Assembly: GCA_902623395.1 (NCBI GenBank)
Contig: CACNTN010000008.1
Span: 1 to 33,134, forward strand
DNA length: 33,134 nt
Source of the DNA: an uncultured Pelagibacteraceae bacterium
GTDB lineage: Bacteria > Pseudomonadota > Alphaproteobacteria > Pelagibacterales > Pelagibacteraceae
Direction of reading: 5' to 3'
Shown here: positions 7,173 through 15,574 of the stretch, one piece after another
Layout of the letters: each line of letters begins with the position of its first letter
Position numbering within the stretch: position 1 is the first letter of the stretch
Notes under the pieces: model-generated
What the model was told of the DNA's origin: nothing
The model's database searches: none
The model's input: only the letters and a program-made list of their open reading frames with translations
Made by a program: the position numbers and the translations under genes

Positions 7173-7292
7173 ATGAAAAAAAAGCTATATAAAAATTTAC
7201 TTGTAGGAGGGTTTTACTTTTTTCTAATTAAGGGATTAATATGGCTCGTGTTGATTGGTGCAGCTGCTTTAGGAATTGGTAATTTTTTTTAA
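7173..7292 (+). CDS. 39-residue single-helix membrane microprotein
   Basis: An ATG at 7173 gives a 39-residue protein: a basic start (MKKKLYKNLL), then one long hydrophobic segment (GGFYFFLIKGLIWLVLIG) and a Gly/Ala-rich end. The stop is 1 nt before the ATG of the heme-monooxygenase gene, so the spacing fits an operon member. An in-frame TTG at 7122 would add 17 residues but is less likely than ATG. I recall similar tiny proteins in other SAR11 genomes but no function is known. It is too short for coding statistics alone; position and composition are the support. Confidence 0.6.
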   Translation: MKKKLYKNLLVGGFYFFLIKGLIWLVLIGAAALGIGNFF

Positions 7293-7293
7293 T

Positions 7294-7596
7294 ATGTATA
7301 TTGCGATGAACAGATTTAAAATATTAATTGGTAAAGAAAAAGCTTTTGAGGACGTATGGAAAAACAGAGAAACTCATTTGGAAAATGTTCCTGGATTTAA
7401 AAAATTTAATTTGGTTAAAGGAGATAAAAAAGATGATCATACACTTTACGCATCTCATAGTATTTGGAATTCAAAAGAAGATTTTATTAATTGGACAAAA
7501 TCTGAAGCTTTTAGGCTTGCTCATAAGAACGCTGGCCAACATCAGGATTTATACTTAGGTCATCCCAATTTTGAGGGTTTCGAGGGGGTTTTATAA
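7294..7596 (+). CDS. IsdG-like heme-degrading monooxygenase (ABM fold)
   Basis: The 100-residue protein, taken from the ATG at 7294, is an antibiotic-biosynthesis-monooxygenase-fold (ferredoxin-like) protein. The catalytic Asn/Trp/His triad of IsdG-type heme oxygenases (Asn7, Trp67, His77 in Staphylococcus IsdG) appears as Asn6, Trp67 and His77. The surrounding SIWNSKEDFINWTKSEAFRLAHKNA closely follows the IsdG helix. Such enzymes open heme and release iron. An in-frame ATG 18 nt earlier lies inside the preceding microprotein gene and is unlikely to be the start. It is 1 nt after the microprotein and 1 nt before the four-helix membrane protein, so the three are likely co-transcribed. A different small-molecule monooxygenase role is possible. 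Confidence 0.82.
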   Translation: MYIAMNRFKILIGKEKAFEDVWKNRETHLENVPGFKKFNLVKGDKKDDHTLYASHSIWNSKEDFINWTKSEAFRLAHKNAGQHQDLYLGHPNFEGFEGVL

Positions 7597-7597
7597 A

Positions 7598-8011
7598 ATG
7601 GATAACGAAAACTTAAATAAAGAATTTAAGGTTTTAAATTTAACAATTGAAAAGTTTTCACTTTATTATGGTATATTTTTGATCGCCTGGGGTATCATTG
7701 TTAGTTTTATTAGTGGAAGTACATCTGCGACTTCTTATATTCCATCTTTTCTTGGTGTACCTTTAATAGTTTTTTCATATTTAGCTATTAAGTTTTCATC
7801 AAAAAAGAAATTGTTCATGCATATTGTTGTAGTTTTTGGACTCATTATTTTTCTTGGTGGATTAGACGTAATTAGGACACTTATAGGAGGCTACGCATTT
7901 GAAAATTTTTGGGCAGACCTTTCTAAGGTTATGATGCTATTAACTGGTTTCTTTTTTTCATTACAATGTGTGAGATCATTTATTTTTGCTAGAAAAATGA
8001 GGGATCAATAA
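7598..8011 (+). CDS. Four-helix membrane protein, unknown function
   Basis: The start is placed at the ATG at 7598, 1 nt after the previous stop, with a strong purine-rich site GAGGGGG about 10 nt upstream. The 137-residue product has a charged N-terminus (MDNENLNKEFKVLNL) and about four membrane helices, including YYGIFLIAWGIIVSFI and LSKVMMLLTGFFFSLQCV. I recognise no named family. Its place after the heme monooxygenase may mean a membrane partner, but that is only contextual. It ends 11 nt before the convergent sodB stop. Confidence 0.75.
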   Translation: MDNENLNKEFKVLNLTIEKFSLYYGIFLIAWGIIVSFISGSTSATSYIPSFLGVPLIVFSYLAIKFSSKKKLFMHIVVVFGLIIFLGGLDVIRTLIGGYAFENFWADLSKVMMLLTGFFFSLQCVRSFIFARKMRDQ

Positions 8012-8022
8012 AATATTTGATA

Positions 8023-8607
8023 TTATAAGTTTGCTTCTACAAATTCCCAATTAATTAACTTATCAAAAAAGTTTTCTAAATAAGCAGGTCTTTTATTTTT
8101 GTAATCCAAATAATATGAATGCTCCCAAACATCACAACCTAGTATTGGTTTCATGCCATTAATAATAGGGTTTTCAGCGTTAGGAGTTTTAGTTACTACT
8201 AATTTGTCATTTTTAATTGATAACCAGCACCAACCTGAACCAAATTGAGTAGTACCAGCTTTTATGAATTCTTCTCTAAACTTTTCAAAATTACCAAAAT
8301 CAGCTTTAATTTTACTATCGAGTTTTGGCGGAATTTTACCGCCACCATTTGGTTTCATACATTTCCAAAAAAGATTATGATTCCAATGTTGGCTTGCATT
8401 ATTAAATATTCCAGCTTTGTTTTCATTAGAAGATTTATTTATTATTTCCTCTAAAGATAATTTTTCGTAGTCGGTGCTTTTTATAAAATTATTCAAATTT
8501 GTGATATATGTTTGATGGTGTTTTCCGTGATGCAGGTCTAGAGTTTGCTCCGACATTATTGGTGAGAGAGCAGAATTAGCGTAATCTAATTTTGGTAATT
8601 CAAACAT
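8023..8607 (-). CDS. sodB: Superoxide dismutase, iron type
   Basis: This 194-residue protein is an Fe/Mn superoxide dismutase converting superoxide to peroxide and oxygen. Metal ligands are His26 (LHHGKHHQTY), His77 (QHWNHNLFW), Asp159 and His163 (CDVWEHSYYLDY). Gln73 sits where the Fe enzymes carry the second-sphere Gln (Gln69 in E. coli SodB), favouring iron, although cambialistic use cannot be excluded. No signal peptide is seen, so it is cytoplasmic. It follows the DUF3833 lipoprotein gene by 1 nt, at the end of the long - strand run that begins at gcvT, and may be expressed with the lipid-modifying genes. Confidence 0.95.
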   Translation of the reverse strand: MFELPKLDYANSALSPIMSEQTLDLHHGKHHQTYITNLNNFIKSTDYEKLSLEEIINKSSNENKAGIFNNASQHWNHNLFWKCMKPNGGGKIPPKLDSKIKADFGNFEKFREEFIKAGTTQFGSGWCWLSIKNDKLVVTKTPNAENPIINGMKPILGCDVWEHSYYLDYKNKRPAYLENFFDKLINWEFVEANL

Positions 8608-8608
8608 A

Positions 8609-9133
8609 CTATTCCTTTATAAACATTACAGTCAATTCTGCAACTTTAATTCCAAACTTAGTCATTGTTGCTCTATTTATTGCCACTCGTTCATCTTGCA
8701 TAAATATCCAGTCATCAAAAGTTATTTTTATATTTTTACCTTTAATAGGTACGAGCAGCACATACTCAAACTTAAAAGCTGGACCATATGAATAGCCTTT
8801 CGCAGTCCCCACAACATCTGATGCGGTACCCTCGTAATTATTTTCATTAATTTTTTTAATTGTCCATTGCCTTGTTTGTCTTTCGCCATCATTCCAATCA
8901 AATATCTCGTCTAACACAAGATTTGTACCATCCCACTTACCATTCAAATCTGCTTTAAACTGTCTAGTTACTTTACCAGATCTATTTTGAAGAACGCCCC
9001 AGGCTTTGACATTTCCAGACAAATAGTCTTCAATTACAAGTCTAGGTTTTTGGCCCTTAAAATCTGTTGGTTTCATATTGTTTGCACATCCATTTAAAAA
9101 TAGTACTAAAATAAATATTAGTAATTTTTTCAT
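8609..9133 (-). CDS. DUF3833 lipoprotein
   Basis: The 174-residue product begins with a lipoprotein signal peptide whose lipobox LNGC places the lipidated Cys at residue 16. The body (LSGNVKAWGVLQNRSGKVTRQF, LDEIFDWNDGERQTRQWTI, GTASDVVGTAKG) matches DUF3833 (PF12915). This is a lipocalin-like beta-rich family repeatedly found next to DUF1365 and CFA-synthase genes. Its function is not established; lipid handling at the envelope is a reasonable inference from the neighbours. Its ATG shares a base with the stop of the CFA-homologue gene (TAATG). Confidence 0.88.
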   Translation of the reverse strand: MKKLLIFILVLFLNGCANNMKPTDFKGQKPRLVIEDYLSGNVKAWGVLQNRSGKVTRQFKADLNGKWDGTNLVLDEIFDWNDGERQTRQWTIKKINENNYEGTASDVVGTAKGYSYGPAFKFEYVLLVPIKGKNIKITFDDWIFMQDERVAINRATMTKFGIKVAELTVMFIKE

Positions 9134-10320
9134 TATATTTCTTTATTAAACATAGAGAATTGAATCAAGTTAATGTTTTTTGATTTAAATCCAGCTTCAC
9201 AATAAGATAAGTAGAATTCCCACATTCTTTTAAAAGAATTATCAAAACCTAATGGGGCTATTTTGTCCCATGAATTGATAAAGTTTTTTCTCCAAGTCGA
9301 AAGAGTTTTTGCATAATCATTTGAATAGGTATTAATTTTAATTAGATTTAAATTGTTCATTTTAATTAGTTTCTTTATTTGGCTCACAGAAGGTAAAAAA
9401 CCACCAGGAAAAATATATTTTTGTATAAAATCTTCATTGCTTTTATATCTGTCAAATAAATGGTCGCTAATCGTTATACCTTGTATAGCTGATGAGCCAT
9501 TGGTTTTAAGTGAATTTTTTATCTTACTAAAATATTGATTAAGATATTTTTCTCCAACCGCTTCTATCATTTCAATTGATGCCACGTTGTCGTATTTTTC
9601 TTTCAGGTCCCTATAATCTTGAAATTTAACGTTAACTTTATTATTTAGCCCTGCTTTAAATATTCTTTGCTTCGAAAATTCAAATTGTTTTTTTGAGATT
9701 GTAATACAATCTATATTTACATCATAATTTTTAGCAAGATATTCTGAGAACCCGCCCCACCCACAACCGATTTCTAATACTTTATTTCCATCCTTTACTT
9801 TTAATAGTTCTATTAATTTTTTATATTTATTAATTTGACCTGTCTCTAAATTATCATCTTGGTTTTCATATATAGCGCTGGAGTAAGTTAGTGTAGGATC
9901 CAACCATTCTGCGAAAAATTTATTACCAAGGTCGTAGTGCATTGAAATATATTTTTTGCTTTTACTTTTAGTATTAGATGCAAAAACTTTCTTAAGAAAA
10001 TTTTTTATTTTTTGAAGTTTTAAGCTTCCAGAAAAAGTGTAAACTAACTTTATATTTTTTGCGGTAAGCTCGATTAAATTCGTTAAGTTTGAAGTGTAAA
10101 AATCTTTGTTAATGTGCGCTTCTCCAAACGCAGAACTGCCTCCAAGGATTACATTAATATAGAAACTTGGATTATTTATTTTTATATCAGCAGTTAAATT
10201 GCTTTCTAAGTCACCAAAATGAAAAACCTTTCCATCATAATTAACCAGTCTTAAATTACCCTTTTTTAATGTTTTTAATTTATTTAAAACAAATTTTTCT
10301 GATAATTTTTTGATACTCAT
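9133..10320 (-). CDS. CFA-synthase-family SAM-dependent fatty-acid methyltransferase
   Basis: The 395-residue protein has an N-terminal lipid-binding domain and a C-terminal SAM methyltransferase domain (VLEIGCGWGGF at 181-191). It follows the cyclopropane-fatty-acyl-phospholipid synthase layout, with YSSAIYEN, EMIEAVGEKY and YIFPGGFLPS. Residues that hold bicarbonate in E. coli CFA synthase are partly changed: Ser148 for Cys139 and Gln280 for His266, with Glu253 and Tyr370 retained, by eye alignment. This suggests a methyltransferase that adds a methyl branch to unsaturated phospholipid acyl chains, as UfaM does in furan fatty acid synthesis, rather than forming cyclopropane. It is one-base coupled to both the DUF1365 gene upstream and the DUF3833 gene downstream. 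The family is sure, the product less so. Confidence 0.88.
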   Translation of the reverse strand: MSIKKLSEKFVLNKLKTLKKGNLRLVNYDGKVFHFGDLESNLTADIKINNPSFYINVILGGSSAFGEAHINKDFYTSNLTNLIELTAKNIKLVYTFSGSLKLQKIKNFLKKVFASNTKSKSKKYISMHYDLGNKFFAEWLDPTLTYSSAIYENQDDNLETGQINKYKKLIELLKVKDGNKVLEIGCGWGGFSEYLAKNYDVNIDCITISKKQFEFSKQRIFKAGLNNKVNVKFQDYRDLKEKYDNVASIEMIEAVGEKYLNQYFSKIKNSLKTNGSSAIQGITISDHLFDRYKSNEDFIQKYIFPGGFLPSVSQIKKLIKMNNLNLIKINTYSNDYAKTLSTWRKNFINSWDKIAPLGFDNSFKRMWEFYLSYCEAGFKSKNINLIQFSMFNKEI

Positions 10321-11078
10321 TAATATTCCTCGTAACTAAGATTATTTTTTGTTTTATTATCTCTTTTTCGATATATTGCTCCCTTTTTCCACAATAGTAA
10401 TGCTTCATAATGTATCGAACTAATAATTTTAATTGTCATTAAGGGATATTTAAAAAAATTGATTAAAAGTTGTTTGGAACTAAATTCTTTTTTTTCTCCT
10501 GTTTGAGTTGCTGTTAAAATAGTTCCAATAGAGTCAGTCTGTTTAATAAAAACTGAAAGTTTATCATCTGGATTTAACAATTTAAAATTATAGAAAGTTT
10601 CCATATCCATGAAAGGAGACACATAAAATTTTTTCTTACATTTTTGAGATATTTTCTCATTATCTTTAATCTTAAAAATATATGTGTGCTGCTCATTAAA
10701 AGTATTTTTTACCTCGTAAAAAATTACCTTTAATTTCTTATCCTCATAACAATAAAAAATACTTAAAGGATTAAAAACGTAACCAAACACTCTTGGGTAA
10801 CAAAGTATTTTGATTTTGTTAATTTTTCCTTCTATATTAAATTTAATGATATTTGCAAATACCCAATCTTTTAAACTACTTCCGTCACGTTCTCCATGAT
10901 CTTTGTCATAAAAACTAAAAATATTAAACTTATTATGTGAAAATATACTTACTGATTTATCTAATTGACTAATTTCATCTAAGTCAACTAATAGTGAAAA
11001 AGTTTTATATTTTAAAAAGTGTCTTACAGGTTTAAACCTTGTGTGAGTTACTTCACCATTATATAAACAAGAATTCAT
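10320..11078 (-). CDS. DUF1365 protein
   Basis: The start is placed at the ATG at 11078, which overlaps the flavoprotein stop as TGATG and gives 252 residues. A GTG one codon earlier is possible. Family motifs are CLYNGEVTHTRFKPVRHFLKY, RVFGYVFNPLSIFYCYE, EVKNTFNEQHTYIF and KKFYVSPFMDMETFYNF, the full DUF1365 (PF07103) pattern. The biochemical role is not established, but the family travels with CFA-like methyltransferases and FAD amine-oxidase-like proteins. That suggests a role in fatty acyl modification. No membrane helix or signal peptide is obvious. Confidence 0.9.
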   Translation of the reverse strand: MNSCLYNGEVTHTRFKPVRHFLKYKTFSLLVDLDEISQLDKSVSIFSHNKFNIFSFYDKDHGERDGSSLKDWVFANIIKFNIEGKINKIKILCYPRVFGYVFNPLSIFYCYEDKKLKVIFYEVKNTFNEQHTYIFKIKDNEKISQKCKKKFYVSPFMDMETFYNFKLLNPDDKLSVFIKQTDSIGTILTATQTGEKKEFSSKQLLINFFKYPLMTIKIISSIHYEALLLWKKGAIYRKRDNKTKNNLSYEEY

Positions 11079-12304
11079 CACATTTTAAAATTATTAACTA
11101 GTTCTAAAGATGATTTTAATCCATCTTCATGAAAACCGTAACCAAAATAACTGCCGCAAAACCATGTTCTTTTTTTACCTTGAATTGAGTGCAAATTCTC
11201 CTGTAAAGCTGTGTTCTCTGAATTTAAGTATGGATGTGTAAAATTAATTTTTTTAATAATTAAGCTATCATTTATATTAATAATTGGATTTAACGTTAAA
11301 TAATAATTTTTAGAAGTATTTAAGTTTTGAAGTCTATTTAGCCAATAAGTTATACATGTATTATTTCCATTTGAAATTGAGTTCCAACTAGACCAAGCTC
11401 TTTTTTTATTAGGCATTAACCTGTCATCAGTATGCAAAAATGCTTCGTTTTTCACATAATTAAATTTACTTAAAATATTCTTTTCTTGATCAGTTGGTTT
11501 ATCTATCATACTTAAACTTTCATCTGCATGAGAAGCTAAAACTACTTGATCATAATCAACATACTCGTTTCCTATCATAACTCTAATATTGTCTTCGCTT
11601 CTTATTAATTTATCGACTTTGTAATTTTTAAATATTTCTCCACTTATTTTGTCTGTAACTTTTTTGACATAAGCTCTACTTCTATTCGTAACCGTGTACC
11701 ACTGTGGTCTATTCTTTAGTTTAAATAAACCATGATTAGTAAAAAAATTTAAAAAAAATTTTAGTGGCATTTCTTTTGCTTTTTTGAAAGGCATTGACCA
11801 AATCGCCGCCACCATAGGTATTAGGTGATACTCAATAAAAAATTTTGATAAATTCTTTTTGTTAAGAAAATCTCCAAGTGTTTGATCCTTTATCTCACTA
11901 TCAAGTAATTTTGGTGCAGTTTTATAAAATGTGATAATTTCTTTAATCATATTCAAGAATTTAAAATTTAATAGATTTGATTTGTTGGCGAAAATACCGC
12001 CTAATCCGCTTCCACTATATTCAATATTACTATCTTTAATTGAGACAGAAAAAGACATATCGCTTTTTTCATAAGGAATATTTAATTCTTCAAAAAAATT
12101 AATTAAGTTTGGATAGGTAGCTTTGTTAAAAACAATAAAACCTAAGTCTACTGGAACTATTTTATCAACTTCTTTAATCTCATAGGTTAACGAGTGCCCT
12201 CCAAAATGATCGTCTTTCTCGTATAAATCAACTTTATACTTTTTCGAAAGAAAATATGCAGAAGATAATCCAGAAATACCTGAGCCAATAACAGCAACTT
12301 TCAT
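11078..12304 (-). CDS. FAD-dependent amine-oxidase-like oxidoreductase
   Basis: The start is set at the ATG at 12304 (a TTG precedes it), giving 408 residues. The N-terminus has the dinucleotide-binding fold VAVIGSGISGLSSAYFL, then YEKDDHFGGHSLTYEI for FAD ribityl/pyrophosphate contacts. The C-terminal WFCGSYFGYGFHEDGLKSSLE is the family's FAD-closing motif. Proteins of this COG2907 type sit beside DUF1365 and CFA homologues. In Rhodobacter, flavoproteins of such clusters take part in making furan fatty acids. A desaturase/oxidase acting on methylated acyl chains is the best inference. It begins 9 nt after the gcvP stop, so it may be read from the gcv promoter. Confidence 0.88.
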   Translation of the reverse strand: MKVAVIGSGISGLSSAYFLSKKYKVDLYEKDDHFGGHSLTYEIKEVDKIVPVDLGFIVFNKATYPNLINFFEELNIPYEKSDMSFSVSIKDSNIEYSGSGLGGIFANKSNLLNFKFLNMIKEIITFYKTAPKLLDSEIKDQTLGDFLNKKNLSKFFIEYHLIPMVAAIWSMPFKKAKEMPLKFFLNFFTNHGLFKLKNRPQWYTVTNRSRAYVKKVTDKISGEIFKNYKVDKLIRSEDNIRVMIGNEYVDYDQVVLASHADESLSMIDKPTDQEKNILSKFNYVKNEAFLHTDDRLMPNKKRAWSSWNSISNGNNTCITYWLNRLQNLNTSKNYYLTLNPIININDSLIIKKINFTHPYLNSENTALQENLHSIQGKKRTWFCGSYFGYGFHEDGLKSSLELVNNFKM

Positions 12305-12313
12305 CAAAAGAGA

Positions 12314-15181
12314 TTAAGCAGCTTCATCTTTATATTCATCCATGGAAGGACATGAACAAACTAAATTTCTATCACCAAACACGTTATCTACTCTTGCAAC
12401 TGGCGCCCAATATTTATTATTTTTAACATACTCAGTTGGAAAAGCTGCTTCCTCTCTTGAGTAAGCGTGTTTCCATTCATTTGATGCTAATTCTACGTAA
12501 GTATGAGGAGCATTTTTTAGCGGATTGTCAATTTTATCGTATTTTGAAGACTCCACTAAATTAATTTCTTTTTTAATCTTTATAAGGGCGTTACAAAATT
12601 TATCAATCTCCTCTAAATTTTCGCTTTCAGTAGGCTCAATCATAATTGTACCTGCCACTGGCCATGACATAGTTGGTGCATGATAACCAAAATCAATTAG
12701 TCTTTTTGCTAAGTCTTCTTCAGATATTCCTGAGCTTGCTTTAATTGGTCTAATATCAATTATGCATTCATGTGCAACATTTCCATTTTTGCCGGTATAA
12801 AGAACTTTATAATCTTTTGATAATTTCTTCGATATATAATTGGCATTTAAAATTGAAACTTGTGAGGCTTTTTTCAACCCTTCAGCACCCATCATCTTTA
12901 TGTACATCCAAGATATTGGAAGTATACTTGAACTACCCCAAGGTGCGGCTGAGACAGCTCCCATTCCATTCTTTGGCCCAGCTTCTTTAATAATTTCATG
13001 TGTTGGTAAAAAGTCAGCTAAATGCTTTGCACAAGCAATTGGTCCCATTCCTGGTCCACCACCACCGTGAGGTATACAAAATGTTTTATGTAAATTAATA
13101 TGGCAAACATCAGGTCCAAATTGCCCTGGTTTTGCAATACCTACAAGTGCGTTTAAATTTGCTCCATCCATATAAACTTGACCGCCGTGTTTATGTATAA
13201 CATTACAAATTTCCATGATTTTTTCCTCAAATACGCCATGAGTGGAAGGATATGTAACCATTAAGGCAGCTAAATCTTTTGAGTGTTTCTCAGCCTTATT
13301 TTTAAGATCATCTATATCGACGTTTCCATCGTTGTCACAGTTGACTACAACCACTTTCATTCCACACATTTGGGCACTGGCTGGGTTAGTTCCATGAGCT
13401 GAGTCTGGAATAAGACAAACATTACGATTTTCTTGTTTATTATTTTTATGGAATTTTCTTATAGTCATTAGACCTGCATACTCTCCTTGAGCTCCAGAGT
13501 TAGGCTGTAAAGAAACTGCATCATATCCAGTAATTTCTTTCAAATCATTTATTAGATCATTAAAGAGAATCTTATAACCTTCCATTTGATTTGTAGGAAC
13601 GAAAGGATGTGGAAGTGAGAACTCTTTCCAGGTAATAGGAATTAATTCTGCTGTTGCATTGAGTTTCATTGTGCAGGATCCTAAAGCAATCATTGACCTA
13701 TTTAGTGCAATATCACAATCTTCGAGTTTCTTTAAATATCTTAATATCTCAGTTTCGGAATGGTATTTGTTAAAAACTGGATGAGTTAAGTATTTTGAAG
13801 TTCTTAAAAGATTTTTTGGAAGATTATCTAGTTCAACCTTAACGTCTTGTTTAATTACTTTAGTGATTCCAAATATTTTTAACAATAAGTTTACATCATC
13901 AAGTTTTTTTGCTTCATCAAACGCAACAGATAAATGATCTTTATCAACTTTTCTAAGGTTTATATTCTCTTTTAGTGCAGCCTCAAAAATAGGGTTTGTT
14001 TTTTCATTGGTTTTAATCGTAACGGTATCGAAGAAATGATCTGATAGAATTTTATAACCGCTTGCTTTAATATTATCAGCAAAGATTTTTGCTAATTTAG
14101 AAGTTCTATTCGCAATTTTAAGTATTCCTTCAGGTCCATGATAAATTGCAAAAGCAGCAGAAATGATAGCTAATAAAGCTTGGGCAGTACAAATATTGCT
14201 TGTTGCTTTATCTCTTCGAATGTGTTGCTCCCTAGTTTGTAAAGAAAGCCTGTAAGCTTTTTTTCCGTGTCTATCTTTTGAAACACCTATTATTCTTCCT
14301 GGCATTGATCTTTTAAATTCCTCTTTTGTAGCAAAAAATGCAGCATGAGGCCCGCCGTAACCCATTGGGATACCAAATCTTTGAGCACTACCGACAGCAA
14401 TGTCAGCTCCTAGTTCAGCTGGAGTTTTTAATCTAGCTAAAGCCAATAAGTCACAAACCAAAATAGCTTTTCCGTTTTTTTTGTGGATTTGACTGATGCT
14501 TTCACTAGGATCGTTTATCTCACCTAAAGTTCCCGGATAAGATAAAACACCGCAAATTATATCTTCATTAATTTTTGAAAGTTCTTTTTTTTCATCACCA
14601 ATGATCAATTCTAAACCAAAAGGATTTGTTCTAGTCTTTATGAGATCAATTGTCTGAGGATTACAATTGCTTGAAATAAATATTTTTTTTGAATTAGTCT
14701 TATCTAATCTCTGGCTTAATCCTACTGCTTCTGCTGTTGCTGTTGCTTCATCTAATAAAGAAGCATTAGCTATATCCATGCCCGTTAAGTCAATTATTGA
14801 TTGTTGAAAATTTAAAAGCATTTCAAGACGACCTTGCGCCACTTCAGGTTGGTAAGGTGTATAAGATGTATACCATCCTGGATTTTCTAAAATATTTCTA
14901 AGAATTACATTAGGTGTAATAGAATTATAGTATCCCATTCCAATAAAATTTTTAAAGATTTTATTTTTTTTAGATATAGATTTTAATTTTTTTAAAGCAT
15001 CATTTTCTGACATTGGCTGATCGATTTTAAGATCATCTTTTAATAAGATTTTTTCTGGTACAGTATTGCTCATTAGATCATCTAGTGATTTATACCCAAC
15101 ATATTGCAACATTTTGGACTGCTCTTCTTCAGAAGGACCAATATGTCTTTTAATAAATTCTTTTGAATTATCGTCAATCAT
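12314..15181 (-). CDS. gcvP: Glycine dehydrogenase (decarboxylating), P-protein
   Basis: The 955-residue protein is the full-length fused P-protein of the glycine cleavage system. It decarboxylates glycine with pyridoxal phosphate and passes the aminomethyl group to GcvH. Signature segments are FIKRHIGPSEEEQ at the start, YTPYQPEVAQGRLE and the PLP-lysine motif HINLHKTFCIPHGGGGPG near residue 700. ALGSCTMKLNATAE and GSSSILPISWMYIKMMG are also present. The length is normal for the single-chain type. It directly abuts gcvH with no gap and is third in the riboswitch-headed gcvT-gcvH-gcvP operon. The next gene follows after only 9 nt. Confidence 0.98.
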   Translation of the reverse strand: MIDDNSKEFIKRHIGPSEEEQSKMLQYVGYKSLDDLMSNTVPEKILLKDDLKIDQPMSENDALKKLKSISKKNKIFKNFIGMGYYNSITPNVILRNILENPGWYTSYTPYQPEVAQGRLEMLLNFQQSIIDLTGMDIANASLLDEATATAEAVGLSQRLDKTNSKKIFISSNCNPQTIDLIKTRTNPFGLELIIGDEKKELSKINEDIICGVLSYPGTLGEINDPSESISQIHKKNGKAILVCDLLALARLKTPAELGADIAVGSAQRFGIPMGYGGPHAAFFATKEEFKRSMPGRIIGVSKDRHGKKAYRLSLQTREQHIRRDKATSNICTAQALLAIISAAFAIYHGPEGILKIANRTSKLAKIFADNIKASGYKILSDHFFDTVTIKTNEKTNPIFEAALKENINLRKVDKDHLSVAFDEAKKLDDVNLLLKIFGITKVIKQDVKVELDNLPKNLLRTSKYLTHPVFNKYHSETEILRYLKKLEDCDIALNRSMIALGSCTMKLNATAELIPITWKEFSLPHPFVPTNQMEGYKILFNDLINDLKEITGYDAVSLQPNSGAQGEYAGLMTIRKFHKNNKQENRNVCLIPDSAHGTNPASAQMCGMKVVVVNCDNDGNVDIDDLKNKAEKHSKDLAALMVTYPSTHGVFEEKIMEICNVIHKHGGQVYMDGANLNALVGIAKPGQFGPDVCHINLHKTFCIPHGGGGPGMGPIACAKHLADFLPTHEIIKEAGPKNGMGAVSAAPWGSSSILPISWMYIKMMGAEGLKKASQVSILNANYISKKLSKDYKVLYTGKNGNVAHECIIDIRPIKASSGISEEDLAKRLIDFGYHAPTMSWPVAGTIMIEPTESENLEEIDKFCNALIKIKKEINLVESSKYDKIDNPLKNAPHTYVELASNEWKHAYSREEAAFPTEYVKNNKYWAPVARVDNVFGDRNLVCSCPSMDEYKDEAA

Positions 15182-15562
15182 TTAGCTAGGGTTCTCCTTA
15201 CAAAATTTATCATATTCGTCTTTTGACATAAGGGAGTCATACTCGCCTTTATCTTTTATCTTTAATTTAAAAAACCAACTGGCACCTTCAGGGTCAGTAT
15301 TTACGCTTCCAGGATCATCTGCAATGGCTTTATTTCCCTCAGTAATTTCTCCAGAAATAGGAGAATAAACATCACTCGCAGCTTTAGTAGACTCTACAAC
15401 AGCTGCTTGGCCTTCTTTTTCTACAGCTTTACCTGCATCAGGAACCTCCACAAAAACAATGTCACCTAGCATTTCTGTTGCATGCTTAGTTATTCCTACT
15501 GTAGCAACGTCTCCATCTAATGAAACCCACTCATGTTTTTTAGAAAATTTTTTTTCACTCAT
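15182..15562 (-). CDS. gcvH: Glycine cleavage system H protein
   Basis: The 126-residue lipoyl carrier shuttles the aminomethyl group between the P and T proteins. The lipoylated lysine is Lys60 in [15 protein letters not shown], preceded by [13 protein letters not shown], and [10 protein letters not shown] closes the lipoyl-domain fold. It lies 12 nt after gcvT and abuts gcvP, so the three are co-transcribed and controlled by the upstream glycine riboswitch. Length and motifs are normal. Confidence 0.98.
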   Translation of the reverse strand: MSEKKFSKKHEWVSLDGDVATVGITKHATEMLGDIVFVEVPDAGKAVEKEGQAAVVESTKAASDVYSPISGEITEGNKAIADDPGSVNTDPEGASWFFKLKIKDKGEYDSLMSKDEYDKFCKENPS

Positions 15563-15574
15563 ATTTGTTTCCCC

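Noticed and set aside
7276-7293. Earlier in-frame ATG for the heme-monooxygenase gene
   Set aside because: It would overlap the microprotein gene and add a hydrophobic stub; the ATG at 7294 matches IsdG residue numbering.
12772-13070. Open frames antisense to gcvP
   Set aside because: Shadows of a strongly conserved gene in an AT-rich genome; no family resemblance.
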